DNA of 64,000 nt. Origin: Flavobacterium sp. UBA5153 (GTDB lineage Bacteria > Bacteroidota > Bacteroidia > Flavobacteriales > Flavobacteriaceae). The position numbers were made by a program, and so were the translations under genes. Below are positions 43,146-51,638 of the stretch, piece after piece; the first letter of the stretch is position 1, and the number at the start of each line of letters is the position of its first letter. Location of the stretch: assembly GCA_002413745.1 (NCBI GenBank), contig DHXP01000057.1:1-64000 (forward strand). Direction: 5' to 3'. The notes below the pieces were generated by a model, which did not search any database, had not been told where the DNA came from, and was given only the letters and a program-made list of their open reading frames with translations.

Positions 43146-44228
43146 ATGAAAATAGAACTCAAAGAAATTACAATAAGAGAAGTTTCGAACAGATATATAA
43201 ATGACAACGAAGAAGGAGTTGTTGGCTTTGGTGGTAAACTAAACATTCGCCCAAAATATCAAAGAGAATTTGTTTACAAAGACAAACAAAGAGATTCCGT
43301 AATTGAAACTGTCCAAAAGGACTTCCCATTAAACGTAATGTATTGGGTCAAAAATGAAGATGACACTTATGAAGTTTTAGATGGACAACAAAGAACCATC
43401 AGTATCTGCGAATATGTAACAGGCACTTTTTCGTTAAACGCTATGTACATTCACAACCTTACCGATGTAGAAAAAGACCAAATATTGGACTATAAACTAA
43501 TGGTTTATTTTTGCGAAGGCGATGACAAGGAAAAACTAGACTGGTTTAAAACCATCAACATAGCTGGAGAAAAACTAACTGACCAAGAATTAAGAAACGC
43601 AATTTATACAGGAACTTGGTTGACGGATGCCAAAAGATATTTCAGCAAATCAGGTTGTCCAGCCTATAATATCGGAAACGATTATATGACAGGTTCACCA
43701 ATTCGTCAAGACTATTTAGAAACTGCAATTAGTTGGTTAAGCAATGGCAACATTGAGCAGTATATGGCAGTAAACCAACACAAGCCAAATGCTAATGAAT
43801 TGTGGTTGTATTTTCAAACCGTTATCAATTGGATAAAAGTTGTTTTTCCAAAATATCGCAGAGAAATGAAAGGTGTTTCGTTCGGAAATTTATACAATAA
43901 ATTCAAAGACACAGCATTCGATTCTAAAAAATTGGAAGAAGAAATAACCCATTTAATGCAAGACGAAGATGTTACAAAAAAGTCAGGAATTTATGAATAT
44001 GTCATAACTAGAAACGAAAAATATTTAAGTATTCGCGCCTTTACAGACAAGCAAAAAAGAGAATCCTACGAAAGACAAAAAGGAATTTGTACCAAATGTC
44101 AAGAACATTTTGAACTTAACGAAATGGAAGCTGACCACATTACACCTTGGCACGAAGGAGGAAGGTCAACTGCTGAAAACTGCCAAATGTTATGTAAAAA
44201 CGATAATAGAACAAAATCTGGAAAATAA
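43146..44228 (+). CDS. DUF262 and HNH endonuclease protein
   Basis: 360 residues. N-terminal DUF262 (ParB-like nucleotidase) with RPKYQREFVYKDKQRDSVIETV and the LDGQQRTISICEYVTG motif; the C-terminus has an HNH fold with CTKCQEHFELNEMEADHITPWHEGG and CQMLCKND (zinc-binding cysteines plus catalytic His). The same two-domain logic is used by type IV enzymes such as GmrSD and by SspE. Coupled tightly to the EcoRI-type methyltransferase. Confidence 0.88.
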   Translation: MKIELKEITIREVSNRYINDNEEGVVGFGGKLNIRPKYQREFVYKDKQRDSVIETVQKDFPLNVMYWVKNEDDTYEVLDGQQRTISICEYVTGTFSLNAMYIHNLTDVEKDQILDYKLMVYFCEGDDKEKLDWFKTINIAGEKLTDQELRNAIYTGTWLTDAKRYFSKSGCPAYNIGNDYMTGSPIRQDYLETAISWLSNGNIEQYMAVNQHKPNANELWLYFQTVINWIKVVFPKYRREMKGVSFGNLYNKFKDTAFDSKKLEEEITHLMQDEDVTKKSGIYEYVITRNEKYLSIRAFTDKQKRESYERQKGICTKCQEHFELNEMEADHITPWHEGGRSTAENCQMLCKNDNRTKSGK

Positions 44229-44298
44229 AAACAACATATAACAACGATAGCTGTTGCTTACAAACTATCTAAAAACTACATAGAAAATCAGAAACCAT

Positions 44299-44655
44299 TT
44301 AAACGCTGTGCAGAAAAACTTCAGCTGGAATACTAAAATAATCCTTCAATTTTTGCGCCATTTTTAAGGTTATCTCTCGTTTTCCGGAAAGAATTGCAGA
44401 AACGTGTCCTTTGCTTCCTATTATGGGCTCAAGATCCTTGGCTTTCAACCCCATTTCTTTCATTTTATATTTTATAACTTCCAATGCATCAAGCTCTGGT
44501 AATTGATACTGTTTTTCATCGTAATCTTTTATCAAAACCAATAGTAAATCTAACTCATCACCCTCTGGCGTGTTCGGTTCTGCGTGGAATATTTCCATCA
44601 ATCGCATTGAAGCGGTATTGTAATCTTCATCCGTTTTTAATACTTTCCAATTCAT
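44299..44655 (-). CDS. HigA-type antitoxin (HTH)
   Basis: 118 residues; HTH near residues 70-115 (LKAKDLEPIIGSKGHVSAILSGKREITLKMAQKLKDYF) preceded by LPELDALEVIKYKMKEMG. It binds and neutralises the HigB-type toxin and represses the operon. It overlaps the upstream toxin gene by 4 bases. Confidence 0.9.
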   Translation of the reverse strand: MNWKVLKTDEDYNTASMRLMEIFHAEPNTPEGDELDLLLVLIKDYDEKQYQLPELDALEVIKYKMKEMGLKAKDLEPIIGSKGHVSAILSGKREITLKMAQKLKDYFSIPAEVFLHSV

Positions 44656-44987
44656 GATTCTATTTTTTTATCGGTTAAGATTGTCGTATCAAAAGCAACA
44701 GTTTCAACATTAATCTTGTCATAAGCTGTATGCGTTCCAAACCAAATTACATAGCAAGCCGTTTGCACAAAATTGATTGAAACCACCAATCGAAAATCAT
44801 TTCCTTTTATATTGAAAACAACTCTGTCATTATTTACGATACTTGCGTTTCCATATACTTTTTTGAGTTCATTAAAATTGCTAAATTCTAATTTTGAAAA
44901 CTCATTATACCAAATTAATAATGGCGTTTCAGCCATTGGATATTTTTTGATATAATATAAAATCGTTTTCTTTACAAGGATTTTCAT
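44652..44987 (-). CDS. HigB-type toxin
   Basis: 111 residues from the ATG at 44987 (MKILVKKTILYYIKKYP). RelE-like RNase: the NNDRVVFNIKGNDFRLVVSINF strand and CYVIWFGTHTAYDKINVETV. It comes before the antitoxin, the reversed order typical of higBA. Confidence 0.88.
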   Translation of the reverse strand: MKILVKKTILYYIKKYPMAETPLLIWYNEFSKLEFSNFNELKKVYGNASIVNNDRVVFNIKGNDFRLVVSINFVQTACYVIWFGTHTAYDKINVETVAFDTTILTDKKIES

Positions 44988-45094
44988 AAGCAAATGTAAT
45001 TAAAAGTTTTCAATTTGCAAACTAAATTATTTATCGATTGAAATTTTTCAGAAAAACAAGAACGAATTCAACAAGCTAAAGCAACAAATCAAAA

Positions 45095-45430
45095 ATGACT
45101 ATTCCCTTCCAAACCATCGACTGGAGCAACATAGAAAAAACGGAACACAAAGGCGAAACCGGAACTTCGTTTTGGCAAACGATGCAATTGGGTGGACTTC
45201 GAGTTCGTAAAGTGGAATATTCGTCAGGTTATCTGGCAGATCATTGGTGTCAAAAAGGACATATTGTGCATTGCCTGGAAGGCGAATTCATCAGCGAACT
45301 GATAAACGGAGAGCAATTTCTTCTCACAAAAGGAATGACGTATATCGTTTCTGACGATTTGAGTTCCCATCGTTCCATTGCTGCAAATGGTGTTACTTTA
45401 TTGATTATTGACGGGGATTTTTTGAAATAA
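45095..45430 (+). CDS. DHCW-motif cupin
   Basis: 111 residues, single-domain cupin. The metal-binding motif reads ADHWCQKGHIVHCLEG, the characteristic DHCW-type variant. Function unknown; often near metabolic genes. A repeat (45459-45517) and the small basic gene follow. Confidence 0.8.
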   Translation: MTIPFQTIDWSNIEKTEHKGETGTSFWQTMQLGGLRVRKVEYSSGYLADHWCQKGHIVHCLEGEFISELINGEQFLLTKGMTYIVSDDLSSHRSIAANGVTLLIIDGDFLK

Positions 45431-45458
45431 TACCAATTCTTTTCTAGATTAGTCCAGT

Positions 45459-45517
45459 TGTCAGTTCGAGCGCAGTCGAGAACCATTGCTTCATCTCGAC
45501 TGCGCTCGATGTGACAA
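45459..45517. repeat. inverted CTCGACTGCGCTCGA repeat pair
   Basis: GTTCGAGCGCAGTCGAG and CTCGACTGCGCTCGATGTGAC face each other around an 12-base spacer, forming a hairpin. Confidence 0.75.
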
Positions 45518-45654
45518 AAAAATATCATACTAATATATATTGACTATTGGTATAATCTGAAGTATGAAAAACACCTAAAATCTTTTTCTTATAAAAATAT
45601 TCTTTATATTTACTCGATTAAAAACAGAAAAACTAACCTTTAAAAATACATAAA

Positions 45655-45765
45655 ATGGCAAAAAGTCAAGACGCAAAGAAAACCTTAAAAAAAGAACCTC
45701 TTAAAACCGCCAAGGAAAAGAAAGAGGAAAAAAGAGAAAAGAAAAACAGTCCAAAAAGAGACTAA
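45655..45765 (+). CDS. 36-residue lysine-rich protein
   Basis: ATG at 45655, TAA at 45763-45765: opens MAKSQDAKKTLKKEPL and continues KTAKEKKEEKREKKNSPKRD. Nearly half the residues are lysine or arginine with many glutamates. It has a leader of about 100 bases and a strong terminator right after, so it is an independent transcript. It may bind nucleic acid; no family function known. Confidence 0.7.
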   Translation: MAKSQDAKKTLKKEPLKTAKEKKEEKREKKNSPKRD

Positions 45766-45778
45766 AATTAGTGATCAG

Positions 45779-45800
45779 CCTGCCTGTCGGCAGACAGGTG
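45779..45800. repeat. GCCTGCCTGTCGGCAGACAGG palindrome
   Basis: CCTGTCGGCAGACAGG is an imperfect palindrome, stem CCTGTC / GACAGG, between the small basic gene and its terminator. Confidence 0.6.
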
Positions 45801-45808
45801 TTCAGATT

Positions 45809-45849
45809 ATAGTGTTCAGTTTCGTTTGATACTGAACACTATTTTTTTT
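45809..45849 (+). terminator. terminator of the lysine-rich gene
   Basis: ATAGTGTTCAGT (45809-45820) pairs with ACTGAACACTAT (45831-45842), followed by seven T. A second hairpin AGTCCGC/GCGGACT at 45858-45874 follows. Confidence 0.88.
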
Positions 45850-45889
45850 AATATAACAGTCCGCTTTGCGGACTATATTTTTTTTATTC

Positions 45890-45974
45890 GCCACGAATTA
45901 CACGAATTGGCACGAATTCAAGTTTAATTGACTCATTTTTAATAAAAATTCGTGTAATTCGTGTAATTCGTGGC
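45890..45974. repeat. inverted repeat of CACGAATT units
   Basis: GCCACGAATTACACGAATT (45890-) faces ATTCGTGTAATTCGTGGC (-45974). Related CACGAATTTTCACGAATT sequence lies at 23864. Confidence 0.75.
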
Positions 45975-46034
45975 AAAAATATTTTTTGGTGTCGTTAACG
46001 GATAGTCCTGTTTTTTAATACTGAATTCTAATTA

Positions 46035-47498
46035 CTATTTTTTTACCGGAATATTCTCCAGAATTTCCAATACAAATTTCCAGAATTTTTGAGAAGACGA
46101 AATACTTGCTCTTTCATCAGGAGAGTGCGCCCCTTGAATCGTTGGTCCAAAAGAAATCATATCCATATCAGGATAATTAGTTCCAAGAATTCCACATTCC
46201 AAACCGGCATGACAAGCCACTACTTTTGGTTTTTCGTCGTTTTGTTTCTCGTAAACATTCACCAATAAATCCAAGATTTCTGATTTCACGTTTGGTGTCC
46301 AACCCGGATAAGAACCAGCCAAATTCACTTCACAACCGCTTAACTCAAAAGCAGAACGCAGTGCATTTGCCAAATCAAACTTGGAAGTTTCCACCGAAGA
46401 ACGCGTCAAACATCCAATGGAAATTTCGCCATCCTTGATGATTACACGAGCTACATTATTAGAAGTTTCTACCAAATCTTCCATATCGGCCGACATCCTG
46501 TAAACGCCATTGTGCGCTGCATAAATGGAACGGATAATTCCTTCCTGCACGCCCAAATCCATCACTTTTTTCGGCAAATCGCATTTCACGATTTCGATTG
46601 TCAAGTTCGGCTCGGTAGTTTTGAATTCGGTTTTGATGTCGTTGATGATTTCCTGCATATCAAAAATATAGGCTTCATCATACATTCCGGCAACGATAAC
46701 TTTGGCAACACTTTCTCTCGGAATTGCATTGCGCAAACTTCCTCCGTTGATTTCGGAAACTTGTAAACCAAAGTTTTCGAAAGCATCAAACAATAAACGA
46801 TTCATTATTTTGTTGGCATTGCCCAAACCTTTGTGAATGTCCATTCCTGAATGTCCCCCTTTTAGTCCTTTCACGGTAATGATGTAGCCAACGGAATCTT
46901 CTGGAGTTTCCTCTTCGTGATACTCTCTTGTTGCCGTAACGTCGATTCCACCGGCGCAACCAATGTCGATTTCGTCATCTTCCTCCGTATCCATATTCAA
47001 AAGGATTTCACCTTGAAGAACTCCGCCTTTTAGGTTCAAAGCGCCCGTCATTCCAGTTTCTTCATCTATCGTAAAAAGTGCTTCGATAGCTGGATGTTTG
47101 ATTGTTTTAGATTCTAAAATTGCCATAATCATTGCCACTCCAAGACCATTATCAGCGCCAAGCGTAGTTCCTCTGGCACGAACCCAATCGCCATCGACAT
47201 ACATATCGATTCCTTGTGTGTCGAAATCGAAAACGGTGTCGGAATTTTTTTGATGCACCATATCCAAATGACCTTGAAGGACAATTGGTTTACGATTTTC
47301 CATTCCGGCAGTAGCAGGTTTGCGGATAATCACGTTTCGAATTTCGTCTTCAAATGTTTCTAATCCCAACGAATTTCCAAAAGTTGTAATAAACTCGATA
47401 ACGCGTTCTTCTTTTTTGGAAGGACGAGGAACTGCATTTAAATCGGCGAATTTGTTCCAAAGTGCTTTGGGTTCCAGATTTCTAATTTCTTGGCTCAT
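46035..47498 (-). CDS. pepD: aminoacyl-histidine dipeptidase
   Basis: 487 residues of the M20 fold (PepD/Xaa-His dipeptidase). Metal sites: VLQGHLDMVHQ (His, Asp), LGADNGLGVAM, DEETGMTGAL (Glu base), and HAGLECGIL. Cleaves dipeptides such as carnosine and other Xaa-His. Single-gene unit. Confidence 0.93.
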   Translation of the reverse strand: MSQEIRNLEPKALWNKFADLNAVPRPSKKEERVIEFITTFGNSLGLETFEDEIRNVIIRKPATAGMENRKPIVLQGHLDMVHQKNSDTVFDFDTQGIDMYVDGDWVRARGTTLGADNGLGVAMIMAILESKTIKHPAIEALFTIDEETGMTGALNLKGGVLQGEILLNMDTEEDDEIDIGCAGGIDVTATREYHEEETPEDSVGYIITVKGLKGGHSGMDIHKGLGNANKIMNRLLFDAFENFGLQVSEINGGSLRNAIPRESVAKVIVAGMYDEAYIFDMQEIINDIKTEFKTTEPNLTIEIVKCDLPKKVMDLGVQEGIIRSIYAAHNGVYRMSADMEDLVETSNNVARVIIKDGEISIGCLTRSSVETSKFDLANALRSAFELSGCEVNLAGSYPGWTPNVKSEILDLLVNVYEKQNDEKPKVVACHAGLECGILGTNYPDMDMISFGPTIQGAHSPDERASISSSQKFWKFVLEILENIPVKK

Positions 47499-47539
47499 TA
47501 TATCTATTTTTTTTGTTTAAAGTTTAAGGTTTTGCCCTT

Positions 47540-47580
47540 CGTCTCTCGACTGCGCTCGTGACGACGCGCTCAGGGTGACG
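47540..47580. repeat. CTCGACTGCGCTCG repeat
   Basis: TCTCGACTGCGCTCGTGACG then CGCTCAGGGTGACGG; another member of the family at 36764. Confidence 0.65.
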
Positions 47581-47605
47581 GCACAAAATTGCACAAATTC
47601 TATTG

Positions 47606-47923
47606 TCATAATTCCAATATTTTGATGAGATTATTGTTGATTTTTTGTAAATCTAACGTGTTCAATTCTCCTAATTTACCTAGAATTAAATCTTTGTCAA
47701 TTGTAGTGATTTTTGATAATCGAACTAGAGAAGATTTCTTTAAACCATTGAAATTATCAGGTTCTAAAAGAATATCATAGGAATTTTGCCATTTGAATTG
47801 GGTTGTGACAAAAGCCACAATAACATCCAAATCTGAAACAACCAAAACCAATGCAGGTCTTATTTTCTTGCCTTTCAAATCGGTAAACGGAAAAGAAAGA
47901 AGAACAATGTCTCCTTTTTTCAT
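47606..47923 (-). CDS. MazF/PemK-type toxin
   Basis: 105 residues: MKKGDIVLLSFPFTDLKGKKIRPALVL, then SLVRLSKITTIDKDLILGKLGEL. This is the MazF-like fold, an mRNA interferase. It overlaps the antitoxin gene by 4 bases. Confidence 0.85.
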   Translation of the reverse strand: MKKGDIVLLSFPFTDLKGKKIRPALVLVVSDLDVIVAFVTTQFKWQNSYDILLEPDNFNGLKKSSLVRLSKITTIDKDLILGKLGELNTLDLQKINNNLIKILEL

Positions 47924-48147
47924 TGGTACTTTTCTTTTAAATCGTTCACCTGATAAAGTTCTTCTTCGCTATGAAGAAACTCATACGATTTTGAATTTGA
48001 AGTGAGCGTTTTAATACCATCGGAGATGATTTTATCATCAATCCTGCTAGCCAAAAAACTTACATAATCTGACACTTCCTGAATTCTAGAATCAGAAAGT
48101 TGATGTAATTTTTCGATGGTGATTTTAATGAGTTCTTCTCTTGACAT
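47920..48147 (-). CDS. antitoxin partner of the MazF-type toxin
   Basis: 75 residues, DUF2281-like: LIKITIEKLHQLSDSRIQEVSDYVSFLASR, with a charged C-terminus (YEFLHSEEELYQVNDLKEKYQ) likely to bind the toxin. Confidence 0.75.
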   Translation of the reverse strand: MSREELIKITIEKLHQLSDSRIQEVSDYVSFLASRIDDKIISDGIKTLTSNSKSYEFLHSEEELYQVNDLKEKYQ

Positions 48148-48266
48148 AGCTTTCGAGATATTTTAGTACACACAAAAATGGGCTAAATTTTTTTAGTTTC
48201 ACAAATTTACAAAAAAGAAAACCTACTTCTTAATTTATGATTAATTTTATCGCCAAAAGCCAATTA

Positions 48267-49358
48267 ATGCAACGCAAATACATTCTTCCCCTATTACTCC
48301 TATTTCAAATTCTATTCCTGAAAATAATTGTGTTTTTCCCTGAGTTTGTAGAACGGTTTTACAGCAATGGTTTATATCCGATTATTTCTAGATTTTCGAG
48401 AATAACCTTGGGAAAAATTCCGTTTTCTGTTGGAGATATTATCTACGGAATCGTGATTATATATGTTCTGAAATCAATTGTTAAAATTAGAAAATCTTGG
48501 ACCCGAGGCGCAGCCGAACGGAGCGGAGCTAAAAAGGAATGGAAAAACGCTGTTTTAAAAACGCTAAGTATTCTTTCGGTAGTTTATTTCCTGTTTCATT
48601 TTCTATGGGCAATGAATTATTACCGTCAACCGCTTTTCGAAAAAATGAAAATCGAAAGAGATTACACAAATGCCGATTTATTGACTTTTACCAAAAAACT
48701 GATTGCCAAAACCAACGCCATTCAAACCCAAATCACCAAAAACGACAGTGTGAAAGTGATTTTCCCCTATTCGCAAGAACAGGTTTTCGAGATGAATTTG
48801 GATGGTTATCAAACGCTCTCCAACCAATATCCATTCTTTAACTACACGAATCCCAGCATCAAGAAATCGCTTTTTAGTTTGCCGTTGACCTATATGGGTT
48901 TTGGTGGTTATTTGAATCCTTTTACCAATGAAGCTCAGGTAAATTATTTGATGCCAATGTATAATTCCCCAACAACGACCTGCCATGAAATGGCGCATCA
49001 AATGGGTTTTTCCAGCGAAAGTGAATGTAATTTTATTGGGTTTTTGGCTTCCGTGAAAAATGACAATTTATACTTTCAATATTCGGGATATAGTTTTGCT
49101 TTGCGGTATTGTTTGGGCAATTGGCAAATTCGAAACGAGAAAGTTTTTGACGAATTACTGAAAACCGTTCATCCCGGAATCTTGAAAAACTACAAGGAAA
49201 GTGAGGATTTCTGGAAACAATATGAAACTCCCATCGAAACAGGTTTTCATATTTTTTACGACAATTTCCTGAAATTCAACCAGCAAAAAGACGGTATGGA
49301 AAGTTATAGTAAATTCGTGAATTTGATGGTGGGTTATTATGGGAACAGAGAGTTGTAA
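48267..49358 (+). CDS. DUF3810 membrane protein with HEXXH motif
   Basis: 363 residues from the ATG at 48267 (MQRKYILPLLLLFQILF). Three or four membrane helices at the N-terminus; the soluble part has TTTCHEMAHQMGFSSESECNFIGFL, an HEXXH zinc-protease-like motif with a later glutamate. A repeat (48500-48530) is embedded in frame as TRGAAERSGAKK between two helices. Family of unknown function, probably a metallohydrolase. Confidence 0.85.
   Translation: MQRKYILPLLLLFQILFLKIIVFFPEFVERFYSNGLYPIISRFSRITLGKIPFSVGDIIYGIVIIYVLKSIVKIRKSWTRGAAERSGAKKEWKNAVLKTLSILSVVYFLFHFLWAMNYYRQPLFEKMKIERDYTNADLLTFTKKLIAKTNAIQTQITKNDSVKVIFPYSQEQVFEMNLDGYQTLSNQYPFFNYTNPSIKKSLFSLPLTYMGFGGYLNPFTNEAQVNYLMPMYNSPTTTCHEMAHQMGFSSESECNFIGFLASVKNDNLYFQYSGYSFALRYCLGNWQIRNEKVFDELLKTVHPGILKNYKESEDFWKQYETPIETGFHIFYDNFLKFNQQKDGMESYSKFVNLMVGYYGNREL
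48500..48530 (+). repeat. CCCGAGGCGCAGCCGAACGG repeat inside the DUF3810 gene
   Basis: Similar to CCCGAGCAAAGCGAACGG at 27914 and GAGCAAAGCGAAC at 40782. Read as TRGAAERSGA. Confidence 0.7.
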
Positions 49359-49380
49359 AAACTAAAAAAAGTCATAAAAT

Positions 49381-49452
49381 AGCCCCGATTACTTCACTTT
49401 GCTTTTATTTTCATAGGAGTTCAGTGAACTTCGTTTGAAGTGGAAATCCTTT
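49381..49452. repeat. dispersed repeat GATTACTTCACTT...
   Basis: Matches 25715-25790: CCGATTACTTCACTT, TTTTCATAGGAGTTCAGTG, AACTTCGTTTGAAG, GGAAATCCTTTT. Second copy of this unit in the window. Confidence 0.7.
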
Positions 49453-49453
49453 T

Positions 49454-49488
49454 ATACCCTGTCAGGGTTTAAAACCCTGACAGGGTAT
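49454..49488. repeat. ACCCTGTCAGGG...CCCTGACAGGGT palindrome
   Basis: A near-perfect 35-base palindrome; the same family as 59462-59495. Confidence 0.75.
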
Positions 49489-49602
49489 AAAAGATTGTAA
49501 CGAAAAACGGGACGACTGCCTATTTAAATATCGGAAGTTTGTGCTCCTGATTAAAATCACTTAATTTGTAACAAAATCATTTTTTTGTCCACTAACTTAA
49601 AT

Positions 49603-50097
49603 ATGAGCGAGAATTTAGAACAGTCTTTTGTGCAGCAATTGAAGGCCAATCAGAATATAATCCACAAGATTTGTAGGTTGTATACGAATGGCGATGACGC
49701 GCATAAGGATTTGTTTCAGGAAATCACGATTCAGTTGTGGAAGGCTTTTCCAAAGTTTCGGGGCGACAGCAAGTTTTCGACATGGGCGTATCGCGTGGCC
49801 TTGAATACGGCAATCACTTTGTACCGGAAAAGCACACGCGCCGTGAAGACGGTGGATTATGAAAAACAGCCCTTTTTTATCAGCCAGGAAGAATATAACT
49901 TTGAGGAGGAAGAGCGACTAAAGCTAATGTACCAAGCTGTTTATCAATTGAACGACATTGAAAAAGCCTTAGTTTTTATGTATCTGGAAGACAAGGATTA
50001 TGCAGAAATTTCAGAGACTTTGGGGATAAGCGAAGTGAATGCACGGGTGAAAATGAATAGAATAAAAGGGAAATTAAAAAAAATATTAAATCCTTAA
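49603..50097 (+). CDS. ECF-type RNA polymerase sigma factor
   Basis: 164 residues from the ATG at 49603 (MSENLEQSFVQQLKANQN). Region 2: FQEITIQLWKAFPKFRGDSKFSTWAYRVALNTAITLYRK; region 4: YLEDKDYAEISETLGISEVNARVKMNRIKGKLKKIL. It overlaps the next gene (TAATG), the usual coupling with a regulator. Confidence 0.93.
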   Translation: MSENLEQSFVQQLKANQNIIHKICRLYTNGDDAHKDLFQEITIQLWKAFPKFRGDSKFSTWAYRVALNTAITLYRKSTRAVKTVDYEKQPFFISQEEYNFEEEERLKLMYQAVYQLNDIEKALVFMYLEDKDYAEISETLGISEVNARVKMNRIKGKLKKILNP

Positions 50098-50744
50098 TGA
50101 TTATGAAAGAGCTGGATTTATTGAAAAAAGATTGGCAAAAGAGCGGGAATTCTTTTGAGCAGATATCGGAAGCGGAAATTTACAAGATGTTGCATACAAA
50201 ATCATCTTCGATTGTGAAATGGATATTGATTATAAGTATTTTGGAATTTCTTTTTTGGAGCCTACTTACTGTATTTTTAAATGATGATAGTTACCAAAAT
50301 AAACTTCAAAAATATGGTATTGAAAATTTTATGTTCGCGATAAACATCATAAATTATTTGGTAATTATTGTGTTTATTTATGTGTTTTATAAAAACTACA
50401 AGACTATCTCCACGACTGATTCGACACATCAATTGATGACAAATATCCTAAAAACCAGAAGAACCGTTCAAAACTATATTTGGTATAATCTTGCCGTGAT
50501 TACGATCAGTATTATTATTTCAATTGTAATGGTGTTTTACCATAATTCAGAGTTTATTACCCTGATGAATAATGCGATTTCAAAAGGTCATCAATCCCTT
50601 TTTATCGCCATCAGCATTGGTGTTTCGGCAATATTTATTATGGCGGTAATCGGCTTGTTTTGGTTGTTTTACAGATTGTTATACGGGATATTACTCCGAA
50701 AACTATATGCCAATTATAATGAATTAAAGAAAATAGACTTATAA
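50097..50744 (+). CDS. membrane protein coupled to the sigma factor (possible anti-sigma)
   Basis: 215 residues. A short cytoplasmic N-terminus (LDLLKKDWQKSGNSFEQISEAEIYKML) precedes four membrane helices (WILIISILEFLFWSLLTVF, NFMFAINIINYLVIIVFIYVF, WYNLAVITISIIISIVMVFY, LFIAISIGVSAIFIMAVIGLF). The overlap with the sigma gene suggests it controls it, but no classic anti-sigma zinc motif is seen. Confidence 0.75.
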   Translation: MIMKELDLLKKDWQKSGNSFEQISEAEIYKMLHTKSSSIVKWILIISILEFLFWSLLTVFLNDDSYQNKLQKYGIENFMFAINIINYLVIIVFIYVFYKNYKTISTTDSTHQLMTNILKTRRTVQNYIWYNLAVITISIIISIVMVFYHNSEFITLMNNAISKGHQSLFIAISIGVSAIFIMAVIGLFWLFYRLLYGILLRKLYANYNELKKIDL

Positions 50745-50745
50745 A

Positions 50746-50775
50746 AAAAGAGACTTGAAAAGCCTCTTTTTTTAT
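50746..50775. terminator. bidirectional terminator
   Basis: AAAGAGACTT pairs with AGCCTCTTT (one mismatch), T-runs on both sides; between the sigma unit and the convergent acyltransferase gene. Confidence 0.7.
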
Positions 50776-50778
50776 AAA

Positions 50779-51588
50779 TTAATATTCCCATTTTCTTAAT
50801 TTATTAAGTTCTTCCTCAGCTTTTATTTCTTCAGCTGGAATTACTTTTAGGAACGATGGATGTTGCTCGATGGCAAACTCTATTTTTTTGCAAATTTGTT
50901 CGATGGTATCGTTTTCATAATCGATTTCTAAAGGAGGTTTGATGATGAATGATTGCAGAATTCCTTTCTTTTTCATTCGCAATCCTTTTTTATCAAAGGA
51001 GCGTCGGAAGCCGTCGATTACGATTGGTACCACAATAGGTCTGTGTTGTTTGATGATATGGGCGGTTCCTTTACGAACGGGTTTGAATGATTTAGTCGTT
51101 CCTTGCGGAAAAGTGATTACCCAACCGTCATTCAGTGCGATTTTAATGTTTTCGGTGTCGTTTGGATTTACTTCCCGTTTTTCGGTCACGTCTTTCCCTT
51201 TTTCACGCCATGTTCTTTCTACCGTAATAGCGCCAATATAGGATAGAATTCTGGGTAATAAACCCGCTTCCATTGTTTCTTTAGCGGCAACATAATAAAT
51301 GTTCATTTTGGGTTGCCAAATGTATCCAATGTTTTTAATGGTGTCTTCGCGACCACTCAGGCTAGCATTAAAAACGTGAAACATGGCGACCACGTCGGCA
51401 AAATAAGTTTGGTGATTGGATATAAAAAGGACGTTAGTATCTGGCAATGTTTTGATAATTTCGGATCCTTCGATTTGCAATTCATTAAAACCCCTATAAC
51501 GTCTATGGGTTAAAACCGCAAAAATTCGGATTAACCATTTTTTTATGAAAAGGATGTGTCCAAAAGGATTTCTTTTAAATAATCCCAT
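50779..51588 (-). CDS. PlsC-like lysophospholipid acyltransferase
   Basis: 269 residues from 51588 (MGLFKRNPFGHILF); a longer upstream frame would overlap the NUDIX gene. Motif 1 reads ISNHQTYFADV, one residue longer than the usual NHX4D, and motif 3 reads FPQGTTKSF with Gln for the usual Glu. Otherwise the fold matches lysophosphatidate acyltransferases. It lies 50 bases after the NUDIX gene. Confidence 0.85.
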   Translation of the reverse strand: MGLFKRNPFGHILFIKKWLIRIFAVLTHRRYRGFNELQIEGSEIIKTLPDTNVLFISNHQTYFADVVAMFHVFNASLSGREDTIKNIGYIWQPKMNIYYVAAKETMEAGLLPRILSYIGAITVERTWREKGKDVTEKREVNPNDTENIKIALNDGWVITFPQGTTKSFKPVRKGTAHIIKQHRPIVVPIVIDGFRRSFDKKGLRMKKKGILQSFIIKPPLEIDYENDTIEQICKKIEFAIEQHPSFLKVIPAEEIKAEEELNKLRKWEY

Positions 51589-51638
51589 AAAATTATGTGT
51601 TGTGTAAAATTGGTCTACAAACTTACGAAAAATATAAT

